Shown: positions 1 through 8,407, counted from the first letter of the stretch. The stretch: DNA of 34,504 nt from JADHUC01 sp964617665 (GCA_964617665.1 CAZUAH010000087.1:1-34504); one strand, 5' to 3'. Program-made: numbers and translations. Notes: generated by a model not told the origin, from the letters alone.

Positions 1-1230
1 TGGAGTCCCTCAAAATGATCCCCAATCGTGAAGAGAATCTGGGCCGCCGGAACTGCCAGTGGAAACGTGACCGATGATACAACGCACCAGGAGACCTGGG
101 ATTTGCTTACGCAACTGACCGGTCGTACAGATTTCTTATACGTTGCCGACTGCAAGTTGGCGACTTCGAAGAACCTACAGTACATCGTTAATCGAGGCGG
201 GCGTTTTGTTAGTCTGTTGCCGCGTACTCGCAAAGAAGACACCGAGTTCCGTAAACGCTTGGTCGACACACCGGACAAGGTGCCTTGGAAGCATATGAAA
301 GACGTCCTGAACCAAAAGGGTGAAACCATCGATCAAGTGAAGGTGTGCGGAGAGATCTTGGAGAGCAAAGAAGGCTACCGACTGTACTGGTATCATAGCT
401 GCCGTAAGCAAGAGCGGGACGCGACGGCCCGGCAGAAATCGATTGAACTTGCGCTGAAGGAATTGCGGGGCCTAGAGCAGCGATTGAAACTGCCTAGGAC
501 CCGGTTTCGCCAGAGAGCGAAAGTGCAAGAGGCGGTGTCGGAAATTCTCAGCACAACACGTAGCGATGCGTGGCTTCGGGTTTCGATCGAGGCTGTCGAA
601 GAAGAACACTACAAGCAAGCTAAGCCTGGCAGGCCAAGCAAGAATACCAAGTACGTCCGAGAAGTCCGCGAACGTTTTCAGTTGTCGATTGTCGTCGACC
701 AAACGCAGGTGGCAGTCAACCAAGCGAGTGACGGTGTATTTCCACTGATCTCTTCCGAACACGACATGTCAGCCGAGGATGTGCTTGCGGCTTACAAACG
801 TCAGCCGATCATTGAGAAGCGGTTTTCGCAGTTCAAAACGGACTTCAACGTAGCGCCCGTGAACTTGCAGGAGATCAGCCGCATCCATGCGTTGTTGTGC
901 ATTTACTTCTTGGCGTTGTGCGTGCAGACATTGCTGGAGCGAGAGTTGCGACGAGCGATGGTGGAAGCTGAACTGGAATCGCTGCCCTTGTATCCGGAAG
1001 AGCGTGACTGTCGTGCGCCGACGGCTCGCCGGGTCCTGGACGTATTCGAAGCGATCCAGCGGCACGAACTGCAGCGAACTGGTGAATCGCTGGAGAGCTA
1101 TGTTACCGAACTGCGACCGCTACATCGGCAGCTTCTCAAGCTCCTTGGCGTAGCGATCCGCAGTTACGGCAAGCAAGCCGTAACCTGTACAGCTCGCCTC
1201 GCGTCGTACGTCGGTTCGACGCACCTGTAG
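1..1230 (+). mobile_element. Remnant of an IS1634-type (IS4 superfamily) insertion sequence, left part missing
   Basis: This stretch holds the catalytic core of a DDE transposase but not its N-terminal part. The transposase frame meets an in-frame stop at 16-18, so it does not continue to the left. Similarity to the family starts only around residue 9. No terminal inverted repeats or target duplication could be recognised, because the left end is absent or outside the window. Either the element is truncated, or a frameshift separates the missing half. Confidence 0.6.
28..1230 (+). CDS. IS1634-family transposase, N-terminally truncated
   Basis: This is a DDE transposase of the IS1634 branch of the IS4 superfamily, which would catalyse cut-and-paste transposition. 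Visible landmarks are a first Asp in FLYVADCKL (D41), a second in SDGVFPL (D235) and the Glu of IIEKRFSQFK (E263), which keeps the E-x6-K spacing of the family. After the Glu comes the typical RIHALLCIYFLALCVQ helix. Full-length relatives are, from memory, about 500-600 aa; this frame gives 400 aa from a GTG at 28, and an in-frame stop sits at 16-18. The N-terminal domain is therefore missing and the GTG is unlikely to be a true start. The catalytic triad is intact, but the protein is probably inactive. A frameshifted, otherwise complete copy running off the window edge cannot be excluded. Confidence 0.75.
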   Translation: MKRIWAAGTASGNVTDDTTHQETWDLLTQLTGRTDFLYVADCKLATSKNLQYIVNRGGRFVSLLPRTRKEDTEFRKRLVDTPDKVPWKHMKDVLNQKGETIDQVKVCGEILESKEGYRLYWYHSCRKQERDATARQKSIELALKELRGLEQRLKLPRTRFRQRAKVQEAVSEILSTTRSDAWLRVSIEAVEEEHYKQAKPGRPSKNTKYVREVRERFQLSIVVDQTQVAVNQASDGVFPLISSEHDMSAEDVLAAYKRQPIIEKRFSQFKTDFNVAPVNLQEISRIHALLCIYFLALCVQTLLERELRRAMVEAELESLPLYPEERDCRAPTARRVLDVFEAIQRHELQRTGESLESYVTELRPLHRQLLKLLGVAIRSYGKQAVTCTARLASYVGSTHL

Positions 1231-1526
1231 TTGTCTGGTCAAACCACTAGCTGCCTGGAGGGCTCACCGCGAGGACCGTCGATTTCACCACCTCTGGCGT
1301 GCCGAACAAATCTCGCAGAAAATAAAGCCCCGACATGCGGAAAAGGCGCTATACGATTATGGGCGAGAAAATGTTCGGTGTCAATATTGGGGAAGAACAG
1401 GTTCCCGCTGAAAGGGGTGTTCCTATAAAGGGCCGTTGCTGGAAAGGACTCCCGTGCTCTCACGTTGCATGGGCTTCTCGGTAGGATGGATTAGAGGGCG
1501 TATCAGAACCTCGATAACCATATTTC

Positions 1527-1553
1527 GTGAGCCGTAGGCGCTAGCCGCGGGCC
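1527..1553. repeat. GC-rich imperfect palindrome (GAGCCGTAGGCGCTAGCC core)
   Basis: The sequence around GCCGTAGGC-GCTA-GCCGCGG folds on itself, with GGC-GCTA-GCC as the perfect core. It resembles short palindromic intergenic repeats that I recall from planctomycete genomes, but only this one copy was noticed in the window. Confidence 0.4.
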
Positions 1554-1657
1554 TTTCCTGCTTGGGCTAAATCGCCGCGCCGCCCGACGCTGGCGCGTTC
1601 GGCTCAGGTTTTGAAATGCCCTCAGCAAACTGGTACGTGTCCAGGGGGGCTATCGGA

Positions 1658-1743
1658 TCGTTTAACGGCAAGCCGAAGGCGACTGCGTTTCGGGATCTCC
1701 TTGAGTCGAACGACACCGACGCCTTCGGCTTGCCGTTAAACGA
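1658..1743. repeat. Long inverted repeat, family A copy 1
   Basis: Two perfect 24-bp arms (1658-1681 and 1720-1743) share the core TTTAACGGCAAGCCGAAGG and its reverse complement, and enclose a 38-nt spacer. Three more copies lie at 17324-17397, 18907-18976 and 21933-21993. All are intergenic. Perfect pairing of the arms suggests that the element is recent or under selection for structure. Confidence 0.9.
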
Positions 1744-1791
1744 CGGGTTCTCCATTTCCCATCGCGCCATCGGCCTGTTGATTCAAGGTAG

Positions 1792-1808
1792 GTCAGGCTG
1801 GGCCTGAC
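1792..1808. repeat. 17-bp hairpin, family B copy 1
   Basis: GTCAGGC-TGG-GCCTGAC is a perfect 7-bp stem with a 3-nt loop. It is preceded by GTAG, which belongs to the repeat. It lies 48 bp after family A copy 1. Related copies are at 1918-1934 and 19020-19036, both in the opposite orientation as judged by the flanking GTAG/CTAC. Confidence 0.75.
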
Positions 1809-1917
1809 GAAATGCGTGTTCCATTCGGCTCCAGCCTTCGATTTCATCCCCGCCGGATTCCACCGATCTCCTACTCTCGCTCGATTGGACCGCAGTCAGC
1901 ACAACGACACGGTTTCC

Positions 1918-1934
1918 GTCATGCACAGCATGAC
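1918..1934. repeat. 17-bp hairpin, family B copy 2, abutting the stop of the TPR-CRTAC1 gene
   Basis: GTCATGC-ACA-GCATGAC is a perfect 7-bp stem. Compared with copies 1 and 3 it carries a compensated base-pair change, G-C to T-A, in both arms. It touches the TAG stop codon of the minus-strand gene (1935-1937), so in that mRNA it would form directly after the stop and may act in 3'-end formation. There is no T-run. Confidence 0.7.
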
Positions 1935-4913
1935 CTACTTGCTCACTTGGAATACTCGATCCGTTCCCTCCAACAAAACGACTTCCTGATCGGTGGCAAG
2001 ATCTCGAAAACTCTGCTTCACCCCGGACGGCCAACGGATTGACAAACTGTCGATGTGCTCGACGTCACCCAATCCGAAGATAATCTGCCGCTGATTGCTG
2101 GCCAAGTATCCATGCCCAGCGATCAGCTGACGTGTCCACGAATGCTCGCCCGATGCGACGGTCACCATCGCCCCAACGGCGTCTCGGTTGCTTTTCACGC
2201 CGTGCAGCTTGACGGCCAAGTAGTGCCCCGCATCCTCGGTCCGGTTCGTCAACAACGCAGCCGGAGCATCCAGGTGAGAAACGCCGAAGTCTCCCCGTCC
2301 ATCACGATTCCAGTCCAACACAACGACGGACCGGCCCAGGTACTCATTCTGAAAGTACTCGCCCAAGGAGCGTCCGGAGAGTTCCACGAATCTGCGACCG
2401 TCGACGTTCTTGTAGTATTGCGGCGCCATCAAATCTGGTGCACCGGTCGCAAAGGTCCGATCGACGTGTCCGTTGCTGACAACGATGTCCGGCAGTCCGT
2501 CAAGCTCGCCATCCAGCATCTGCGTCCCGAAGCCAAGCATGTAGAACCCTGGTTGGACAAGCGCCGCAGTTCGGGTCTCGTCCGCAAACAGATTGCCGGG
2601 CATTTGCATGTACAAAGTGTTCGAGTCGTTGTAGAAATTGGTCACGAACAGATCCAAGAGCCCATCGTTGTTGACGTCGCCCGAGGCGATCCCCATGCAG
2701 GACTGGGCTGTGCCTGCATCATTGAATGCCACACCGCATAGGATGCCATCTTCGACAAAGGAAAGCCGGCCTCCTGGTTCGTCGGTCTCATTGACGAAAT
2801 ACAGATTGGCCGTGGTGTCGTTGCCGACCAGAATGTGAATGCGTCCTGTACCATCAAAGTTAGCGGCCACGACGCCCAATCCTTTGCCGTCCGGGACCTT
2901 GATCCCACACTGGTCCGTCACGTCGCGAAATCTGCCGTCACCCATGCTCCTGAACAGTCGATCCTGTTCCGCAGTGAACATGCTTGGCGCGCACCCCATC
3001 GGGCGACTTCCTTTCTTGCACATCCGTTCCATGACTTCCTTGAGAATCAGATAGCTGACGGAGTATATTTCGGGCATTCCGTCTGCGTTCAAGTCCACAA
3101 TCGCACAACTGACCGACCATTCGTCGCCGCTTACACCGGCCTCGGGCGTGACGTCTCGAAAGGTACCATCCCCGTTGTTCTCGTAGAGTCGGTTGAGGCC
3201 GATGTTGGCCAGATAGAGATCTGGAAAACCATCCGAATTGTAGTCGCCCACCGCCACTCCCTGGCTGAACGCGCTATCGCCCAATCCGGCATGGTCGGTT
3301 GTGTCTTCGAATCTCCCATTGCCAAGATTGCGGAACAAACGGTCCCGATAGCGTCGTGACGGGTTGTCCCGTTCTTCCCAAGGTCCGCTTTGTGCAAAAT
3401 AGAGATCCGGCCAGCCATCCAAATCGTAGTCGATCACAGCAACTCCGCCGCCGGTGGATTGAAGCATGTGCTCCAGGCCGGTTGTTGCGGTTGTTCCGTT
3501 GAAGTAGTCGAATACGAGTCCCGAATCGGCCGCCAAGTCGACAAATCTGACGTGACCATCGACAGGTTCCCCGTGCGTCACGCGGGCACCTCTGCCCTGA
3601 ACCTCAGGCCACTCGGGATGAGGGTAGTCGAGTGGATTCATTCGCAACGCCGGCTGCAGATTCGCCACCGTGAGCCGACCTTGTTTGTCGACAATCCGAT
3701 CCAACCGTATCACGGCTGGCTTTGCCCATGCACTGCCTGGTTCGATGTACAGCGCCACGTAACACCATCCCACTGCTTCCCAGTACCTGCCCAATTGCTC
3801 GGCCAATTCCACGGTCTTTCGCATCATCTCCAGGTCGTTCATTCCTTTCAGTTCGCTGAGGAAGTAATCCAGTTGGGAAAGTTGCCGCGAACGTTCTGCG
3901 AAAGGCTCGGCATCCGACGCTTCTCCAACGCTGACCAGCGCTTGTGATAGCTGGTAGTTTGCGCTGCTATGATTCGGATTGCGCAATACGGCCTCTAGAA
4001 AGCAGCGAACCGCAGCGTCATGTTGCCCGTTTCGTCTGGCCCAGAGGCCTCGCACGTGCCAGACGCCGGGATGGCCATCCGCAGAGGCAGGCAAGTCAGC
4101 ATGCCATCGTAGAAACTCAGTATCGTCGGGTTTTTCCAGTAAGATCGCGCCCAGTCGGGCATGTGCCTCGATCTGCGTGTCGTCACAGTCGATAATCGTA
4201 CGTAGCGTCTTTTCGGCTTCTTCCTCGCGACCATTGATTATTGCCATTCTGGCCGGTCCCAGTCGCATGATGGGATCGTCGGGCACGGCCGACAGGCACG
4301 TTTCGACGACATGGGGATCGGACACCATGTTACGTTCGGTAGTGCCGACCATAAGCAAGCGATCTCGGCCGCACTTGCCGTTGCGCATGACTGCAAGAGC
4401 GTATGGCAAAGCCTCGAACGTACGTCCTTCGATCTGCAGCAGCACCGCCAGCCGTTCGTTCGATTCCGGATGATTTCCGTCCAACTCCAGTGCCCGCCGC
4501 AGACAACGCTCGGCATCAGTGGCGTGCCCCAGGATCAACAGTCGCTCGGCTGCCCAGCACTGAGCCTGGACGTACTCGGCGGTTTCTCCTTCCTTGACAC
4601 GCTGGAAGTAGCCCAATGCTTCCTCGCCCCGATGCAGCTTGCTCGCCGCTTCACCCGCGATCAACAGAGCCAGCGAGCAATCGGGTGAGTTGTCCAACGC
4701 GAGGTTCGCGAACCGCTCCGCGTGCTCGTACTCCTCGCATGCCAAGAATGCGGCTGCACGCCACAATGCGCGTTTTTCCGGCGAAGCCAGAAGCAAAGGA
4801 CGAAGGCAGACCGCAGTTCCCACCAGAATCAAAAAGACCACGCACCATCGACAACGGAGCGCCGATTTGTCTGACGTTCGAGTCTGCTCCTCGCGCAAGA
4901 TATTCGAAGTCAT
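1935..4913 (-). CDS. Membrane-anchored TPR-CRTAC1 (FG-GAP/VCBS plus ASPIC/UnbV) fusion protein
   Basis: This 992-aa protein has one N-terminal membrane segment (about residues 24-43), so the bulk should lie outside the cytoplasmic membrane. Residues about 50-420 are TPR-like helical repeats, a protein-binding scaffold. From about 455 (VRFVDLAADSGLVF) to about 880 there are FG-GAP/VCBS repeats with Ca-binding loops such as DYDLDGWPDLYF and DYNSDGFPDLYL, expected to form a beta-propeller. Residues about 890-980 form an ASPIC/UnbV domain (SNRDAVGAMVTV, IRWPSGVKQ). The CRTAC1 family is common in planctomycetes; its molecular function is unknown. The ATG at 4911-4913 follows a weak purine-rich site (GAAAG) and lies 16 bp after the stop of a 59-aa membrane protein, which suggests an operon. 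Elsewhere in this window TPR and CRTAC1 modules are separate genes, so the fusion hints that they work together. Confidence 0.88.
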   Translation of the reverse strand: MTSNILREEQTRTSDKSALRCRWCVVFLILVGTAVCLRPLLLASPEKRALWRAAAFLACEEYEHAERFANLALDNSPDCSLALLIAGEAASKLHRGEEALGYFQRVKEGETAEYVQAQCWAAERLLILGHATDAERCLRRALELDGNHPESNERLAVLLQIEGRTFEALPYALAVMRNGKCGRDRLLMVGTTERNMVSDPHVVETCLSAVPDDPIMRLGPARMAIINGREEEAEKTLRTIIDCDDTQIEAHARLGAILLEKPDDTEFLRWHADLPASADGHPGVWHVRGLWARRNGQHDAAVRCFLEAVLRNPNHSSANYQLSQALVSVGEASDAEPFAERSRQLSQLDYFLSELKGMNDLEMMRKTVELAEQLGRYWEAVGWCYVALYIEPGSAWAKPAVIRLDRIVDKQGRLTVANLQPALRMNPLDYPHPEWPEVQGRGARVTHGEPVDGHVRFVDLAADSGLVFDYFNGTTATTGLEHMLQSTGGGVAVIDYDLDGWPDLYFAQSGPWEERDNPSRRYRDRLFRNLGNGRFEDTTDHAGLGDSAFSQGVAVGDYNSDGFPDLYLANIGLNRLYENNGDGTFRDVTPEAGVSGDEWSVSCAIVDLNADGMPEIYSVSYLILKEVMERMCKKGSRPMGCAPSMFTAEQDRLFRSMGDGRFRDVTDQCGIKVPDGKGLGVVAANFDGTGRIHILVGNDTTANLYFVNETDEPGGRLSFVEDGILCGVAFNDAGTAQSCMGIASGDVNNDGLLDLFVTNFYNDSNTLYMQMPGNLFADETRTAALVQPGFYMLGFGTQMLDGELDGLPDIVVSNGHVDRTFATGAPDLMAPQYYKNVDGRRFVELSGRSLGEYFQNEYLGRSVVVLDWNRDGRGDFGVSHLDAPAALLTNRTEDAGHYLAVKLHGVKSNRDAVGAMVTVASGEHSWTRQLIAGHGYLASNQRQIIFGLGDVEHIDSLSIRWPSGVKQSFRDLATDQEVVLLEGTDRVFQVSK

Positions 4914-4929
4914 ATCTTTCGCACAACCG

Positions 4930-5109
4930 CTATTTCCTCTCGGTGATCACGCCCCAGATCAAGAACCCCAATCCTGCAAATACCAGAACCATGCTTGTCG
5001 GCAATAGAACCTCCCGAGCGAAGGCACTATGCGGAAAGCCAATCAGGTGCGCATGGGAAAACGCCTGTTCTGCTGCTGCAATCAGGATTGCGCCGGTTAG
5101 CATTCGCAT
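4930..5109 (-). CDS. Small two-TM membrane protein (59 aa) upstream of TPR-CRTAC1
   Basis: A short frame reads MRMLTGAILIAAAEQAFSHA near the start and ends in LGFLIWGVITERK. It has a hydrophobic N-terminal helix, a short polar linker with several His residues (SHAHLIGFPHS), a second hydrophobic helix (about residues 38-54) and a charged end. AAAGG lies upstream of the ATG with about 9 nt spacing, as expected for a real ribosome binding site. The stop codon is 16 bp before the ATG of the 992-aa gene, so the two are probably co-transcribed. I do not recognise a family. It could be a small partner or membrane anchor of the propeller protein. The main doubt is its size, but start, RBS, hydrophobicity pattern and spacing all agree. 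Confidence 0.6.
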   Translation of the reverse strand: MRMLTGAILIAAAEQAFSHAHLIGFPHSAFAREVLLPTSMVLVFAGLGFLIWGVITERK

Positions 5110-5437
5110 GTCGTCTACCTTTCTTGCCTGCGTCGTTTCCAGGATACCAAAGCAAGCACAATCCGCAATCGCCGTTCGCGTTTTTGCTACACCAGAGAAT
5201 AGAAGAAAGCCAATGGGACATGATCGTCTAGCCCGGACATTTCATCCGTCTGTCACGCAATTCCCTGGGGGCGTGAAATATCTGGGCTAGCATCACTGGC
5301 CTCCCCAGCCACTTGGCACGAGTCTCTCCGGGAGACGGTGTTGTTGCAGCAACAGAGGGCATCGGCACGTTGGTGTCACACCCATATTCCACCTTCGCCG
5401 TTGGGCTGTCTGTCGACGTGGGACGTGATCGATGATG
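5110..5437. other. Intergenic region with palindromes, no gene seen
   Basis: About 330 bp upstream of the small membrane protein gene, so its promoter should lie here, although no convincing -35/-10 pair stood out. It contains the inverted repeat 5228-5290, a small hairpin near 5331-5345 (GTCTC-TCCGG-GAGAC) and a second around TGTTGTTGCAGCAACA. No T-run follows these on either strand. Confidence 0.55.
5228..5290. repeat. Imperfect inverted repeat with CTAGCCC ends
   Basis: The arms 5228-5244 and 5274-5290 match at 15 of 17 positions (CTAGCCCGGACATTTCA against TGAAATATCTGGGCTAG). An inner TCACGC/GCGTGA pair (5253-5258 and 5271-5276) offers an alternative stem. It lies between the TPR gene and the small membrane protein gene. 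It resembles planctomycete intergenic repeats I recall, but only one copy was seen here. Confidence 0.7.
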
Positions 5438-6883
5438 TCACTTGATTGGCGTAGTCGGTTGTGACATTGCTCGCAACTGTTGACGCAGTCGCCGATAGCC
5501 TTGGTTGTTCGAGTCCAACGCGATTGCTTGATCCACCGCCGAGGAGGCGCCGGTGAAATCCTCGTTTTTCTGACAGGTCAGGCTCAGGAGGAAGTAATGC
5601 TCGGCCACGGGCTCCATTTCGACGGCTTTCTGGGCGAGGGTCTTAGCCTCTGGCAGTTTTAGCCCCGCCTGGATATAGAAGTTCGCCAATGCGGCGTATC
5701 CGCCAGCGCGAAGGGGCGTCAGCTCAATGGCCTTCCGGTATGCGCTTTCCGCCTCGTCGAAACGATCGAGCCGAGTGTAGGCCGATGCGATGCTCATTTG
5801 GGCACGCAGATTGTTCTGTGCCCTTTCGCCGAGTTCAGCCAACGTCTGGAGTGCTTCGTCAGTGCGCCCTTGCCGCTCGTACAGCCACGCCAAGACGATT
5901 CGGCATTCCACTGCGTTGGCGGAAAACTCAGCACCCTTGGTCAGATGCTCCTCGCCCTGTTGATAATCCCCGTGCGCGATGTACACCTGGGCGGCGGCCG
6001 TGTAGGTCTCGCAGACGACTTGTCGGATTCCGCGGGTATCGTTCAGTGTCTTCAGTGTGTCGCGGTGCAGTTGCGCCTCTTGAGCTTGGAGGTTCTTGAA
6101 CGTCGCCAGGTACTCTTTCGACTTCTCTTGATCGCCAAGTGCCGCGCAAGTTCTGGCCAACGAATAGTACGCGTTGGTATACTCAGGGCCCATCTCCACG
6201 CCCATCTCCAGATGCTTCCTTGCCTCTTCGTACTGCTGGAGTTGAAAATACGCCTGTCCGATCAAGACGTTTGCCGGCATCGAGGTCGGGCGTGTCTTCA
6301 GGGTCTCTTTCAGTACCTCGACCGCTTCTTCCTGTTTGCCCCGGTTGATTAGCGCTTCGGCCAGGTGCACTGGGTAGACTGACGATCCAGGATCAAGTTC
6401 GGCGGCCATACGATAGTGCTCGGCGGCGGTATCCAAATCGCCCTCTTCAAACGCCACCGAGCCGATCGCGGCGTGCACGGTGGGTCCAAGCTCAGGGTCC
6501 AGTTCGAGGCACCGTTCCCAGCAACGGACGGCATCCTTGGTCATGCCTAATCCGCGATAGAGCCGAGCAACCACTTCCAGCGATTTGCCGTTGTTGGGGA
6601 ATTGTCTCAGCAGGTTGTCCGCCACGCGTCCCGCCTCATGCAGTAGCGGAGTAGCATCAGGGGAAGCTTCCGAGGCCAATTTGACAATGGCCTCTTCCAG
6701 AGGTGCTTGCTCCGGATCTAAGGGTGCTCGGTGCGGAATGCACCAAGCCAGTACCAGGGCAACACCAACCGCAACGGCCAACAGAAGAAGCCAGCGCCGC
6801 CATGGTACGCGGTTGCGCGTCGGGGCCTTGCTTGGCCCCGTCACCTTCTCACGCCGGCGCTTGGTCTTTCGCTGTTTGCTCAT
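5438..6883 (-). CDS. Membrane-anchored TPR-repeat protein
   Basis: A 481-aa protein with a strongly basic N-terminus (MSKQRKTKRRREK), one membrane segment at about residues 30-48 and then TPR repeats to the end. Clear TPR signatures include WERCLELDPELGPTVHAAIG, LAEALINRGKQEEAVEVLK and AYTRLDRFDEAESAYRKAI. The topology predicts TPRs on the outer side of the membrane. The frame is open back to 7108, but that extension overlaps the upstream lipoprotein gene and crosses a strong terminator, so I chose the ATG at 6881-6883. Its ribosome site (GTGGG) is weak. The gene is the last of the minus-strand run and lies just after a terminator, so it probably has its own promoter. Its role is unknown; a scaffold for the neighbouring propeller proteins is an inference. 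Confidence 0.85.
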   Translation of the reverse strand: MSKQRKTKRRREKVTGPSKAPTRNRVPWRRWLLLLAVAVGVALVLAWCIPHRAPLDPEQAPLEEAIVKLASEASPDATPLLHEAGRVADNLLRQFPNNGKSLEVVARLYRGLGMTKDAVRCWERCLELDPELGPTVHAAIGSVAFEEGDLDTAAEHYRMAAELDPGSSVYPVHLAEALINRGKQEEAVEVLKETLKTRPTSMPANVLIGQAYFQLQQYEEARKHLEMGVEMGPEYTNAYYSLARTCAALGDQEKSKEYLATFKNLQAQEAQLHRDTLKTLNDTRGIRQVVCETYTAAAQVYIAHGDYQQGEEHLTKGAEFSANAVECRIVLAWLYERQGRTDEALQTLAELGERAQNNLRAQMSIASAYTRLDRFDEAESAYRKAIELTPLRAGGYAALANFYIQAGLKLPEAKTLAQKAVEMEPVAEHYFLLSLTCQKNEDFTGASSAVDQAIALDSNNQGYRRLRQQLRAMSQPTTPIK

Positions 6884-6915
6884 AGCCCACAATCGTTGCC
6901 GAAGCAAAGCGCGAG

Positions 6916-6952
6916 AAAAAGCCCCCGTCGGCGAATTCCGCGCGACAGGGGC
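6916..6952 (-). terminator. Rho-independent terminator after the pseudopilin-lipoprotein cassette
   Basis: Read on the minus strand, a stem of CGCC-rich arms (6943-6952 with 6921-6930, one mismatch in ten pairs) is followed at once by five T residues (6916-6920). It lies about 70 bp after the lipoprotein stop and 33 bp before the TPR gene start. It should separate the two transcripts. Confidence 0.75.
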
Positions 6953-7022
6953 GGGTAAGAAGGTGATTGACAGACCGTTTCGCCAAGAGCGAACGGCAAG
7001 GCTGTTAGGTAGTCTCGAGTTG

Positions 7023-7364
7023 CTAACCAGTTGGCGTGCCGCCAGCGTTGAGCTTTTGCAGCAACTCCTGAGCCTTCTTCTTCGCTTGAGCCGGATTGCT
7101 GGCTCCAATGGTCATGAGTTCGTTCACGCCCTGCTCCATAGCAGCGGCCGTCGCGGGGTCGTCGGATTTCAGCTTCTCTATGTCCCCCATCACGCCCCCG
7201 ATTTCGCTGCCGGCTTGGCCCGTTTGAACAACTTGCTCCAATGCCGCCTTGATGGCGTCCTTTGGGGTCACGCTGGGCGGCGTCACCGATTCTTCATCGA
7301 TGCTGCCGCCGCAACCCGAAATACCGACCAGCAGCACAAGTAACAACACTCGTCGCTTCATCAT
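7023..7364 (-). CDS. Small lipoprotein paired with a pseudopilin
   Basis: A 113-aa protein starting MMKRRVLLLVLLVGISGC, a type II signal peptide whose lipobox ISGC would make C18 the lipidated residue. The mature part is low in aromatic residues, mostly helical and rich in Ala, Gln, Lys and Glu, with no recognised domain. AGGAG lies upstream of the two tandem ATGs; either could be the start. The gene follows the DUF1559 pseudopilin gene by 53 bp on the same strand and is closed by a terminator, so the two form a two-gene unit. A similar arrangement, with a different lipoprotein, recurs at 16800-18476. Function is unknown; an outer-layer or assembly partner of the pseudopilin is possible. Confidence 0.8.
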   Translation of the reverse strand: MMKRRVLLLVLLVGISGCGGSIDEESVTPPSVTPKDAIKAALEQVVQTGQAGSEIGGVMGDIEKLKSDDPATAAAMEQGVNELMTIGASNPAQAKKKAQELLQKLNAGGTPTG

Positions 7365-7417
7365 GTCTTTCCGCTCCTGAGTTCTCTGGTTATTCCTTTT
7401 TCCGTTGAGTTCTGTCG

Positions 7418-8407
7418 CTACGGCACCTCGACCGGCTCGCCGCCATGCCTAGTCCCCAGTCCCTGGTAGAGGCCCCATTCGATACTGTTGGTGAGGAACT
7501 GTACTGAGCCGTCGACCATGGCGGTGTTGCAGCCGCCTGGATGTCGGCTGCGAGCCGGATACAGACCATCGCGATCCGACGCCATGCCCGGCGGATTCAC
7601 CGCGATACAGGTGGGATATTGATAGTTAGGCGGAGCCACGGTATTGAAGACGGTCTGCGTCATATTTGCCCCCTGCCAGTGCCACCCATTGCTGCTCAGA
7701 TGGTCGTTCTTATTAGCCTCGCACTGCACCCCCCAAGCATCAATGTCGGCTTGAGCCACGGACGGGAAAGAACCATACGTCGCGTTACGCACTGGTTCCC
7801 CAGGTACATACCTACTACCGTCGTCGTCGCCACGAAGCATTTCTGATGCAAAGATGGTATTCGAAGTACCGTCGATCACATCTCGCATGGCTGTCTCTTT
7901 GTGCATTCTGAAAACGCCCGGGGTCGCGTTTGTGTTGTCCCAGTCCAGTGTCGGACCAATGCTGACGCCATAGTTGCAGCCCGGACCGGCGTGCCAGATA
8001 TCGGTGCTGCCAATGAGCGGCGCGACGTCCGAAGGGCATAGGAACCCGTCAATTTTCGTCTGCTTCATGAAGTTGTTGTTGCCATTGTACCACTCGACGT
8101 CGAAGTTGATCTGGTCGTAGGTGGCTTGCTCTTCGATGTAGGGCAGCAGCATGACATGCACGCTGAAGCCTTGCCAGTGGCTTTGGCCACTACGAGGATA
8201 TGTGAACCGCGGGAATGTGTTGTACACGTCGTGGTAGTTTTGCGCGGCAAGCACAAACTGTTTCGTGTTGTTGTAGCACTCGGTACGTCGCGCTGCCTCG
8301 CGCGCCGCCTGGATGGCCGGAAGAAGTAGGGCCACCAGTATTCCAATGATGGCGATAACCACCAATAGTTCAACGAGCGTGAAGCCCGTTCTCTCATGTT
8401 TTCGCAT
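7418..8407 (-). CDS. DUF1559 / H-X9-DG pseudopilin-like protein
   Basis: A 329-aa planctomycete-type pseudopilin. The N-terminus has a type IV prepilin motif (TGFTLVELLVVIAIIGIL), with Gly before the Phe as the cleavage site and Glu at +5, followed by LPAIQAAREAARR, typical of DUF1559. The C-terminus carries the H-X9-DG signature (HPGGCNTAMVDG). Members are thought to be processed by prepilin peptidase and to form surface fibres or pore-like structures; this one's role is not known. AGGAG lies about 7 nt upstream of the ATG at 8405-8407. It is co-directional with a small lipoprotein gene 53 bp downstream and divergent from a CRTAC1 gene across 660 bp. A 7-bp palindrome lies upstream at 8461-8479. 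Confidence 0.93.
   Translation of the reverse strand: MRKHERTGFTLVELLVVIAIIGILVALLLPAIQAAREAARRTECYNNTKQFVLAAQNYHDVYNTFPRFTYPRSGQSHWQGFSVHVMLLPYIEEQATYDQINFDVEWYNGNNNFMKQTKIDGFLCPSDVAPLIGSTDIWHAGPGCNYGVSIGPTLDWDNTNATPGVFRMHKETAMRDVIDGTSNTIFASEMLRGDDDGSRYVPGEPVRNATYGSFPSVAQADIDAWGVQCEANKNDHLSSNGWHWQGANMTQTVFNTVAPPNYQYPTCIAVNPPGMASDRDGLYPARSRHPGGCNTAMVDGSVQFLTNSIEWGLYQGLGTRHGGEPVEVP

Larger units (their letters stand above)
1231..1934. other. Repeat-rich intergenic region without a convincing gene
   Basis: About 700 bp between the transposase stop and the end of the minus-strand TPR-CRTAC1 gene. Short open frames here run through palindromic repeats and resemble no protein. The region holds one GC-rich palindrome (1527-1553), one copy of the long inverted repeat (1658-1743) and two copies of a 17-bp hairpin (1792-1808 and 1918-1934). 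The right end of the IS element should lie near 1231-1300, but no inverted repeat could be assigned. Confidence 0.7.

Noticed and set aside
2055..2741. Long plus-strand open frame (228 codons) opposite the TPR-CRTAC1 gene
   Set aside because: It is antisense to a well-supported gene whose GAC/GAT-rich calcium-loop codons leave the opposite strand free of stops; no ribosome site or family resemblance.
4616..5290. Plus-strand open frame of 224 codons crossing the start of the TPR-CRTAC1 gene
   Set aside because: It is antisense to that gene and to the 59-aa membrane protein, rich in Arg, Pro and Ser without a recognisable domain.
6884..7108. N-terminal extension of the TPR protein to 7108
   Set aside because: It would overlap the lipoprotein gene and run through a strong terminator; the ATG at 6883 gives a normal basic end plus membrane helix.
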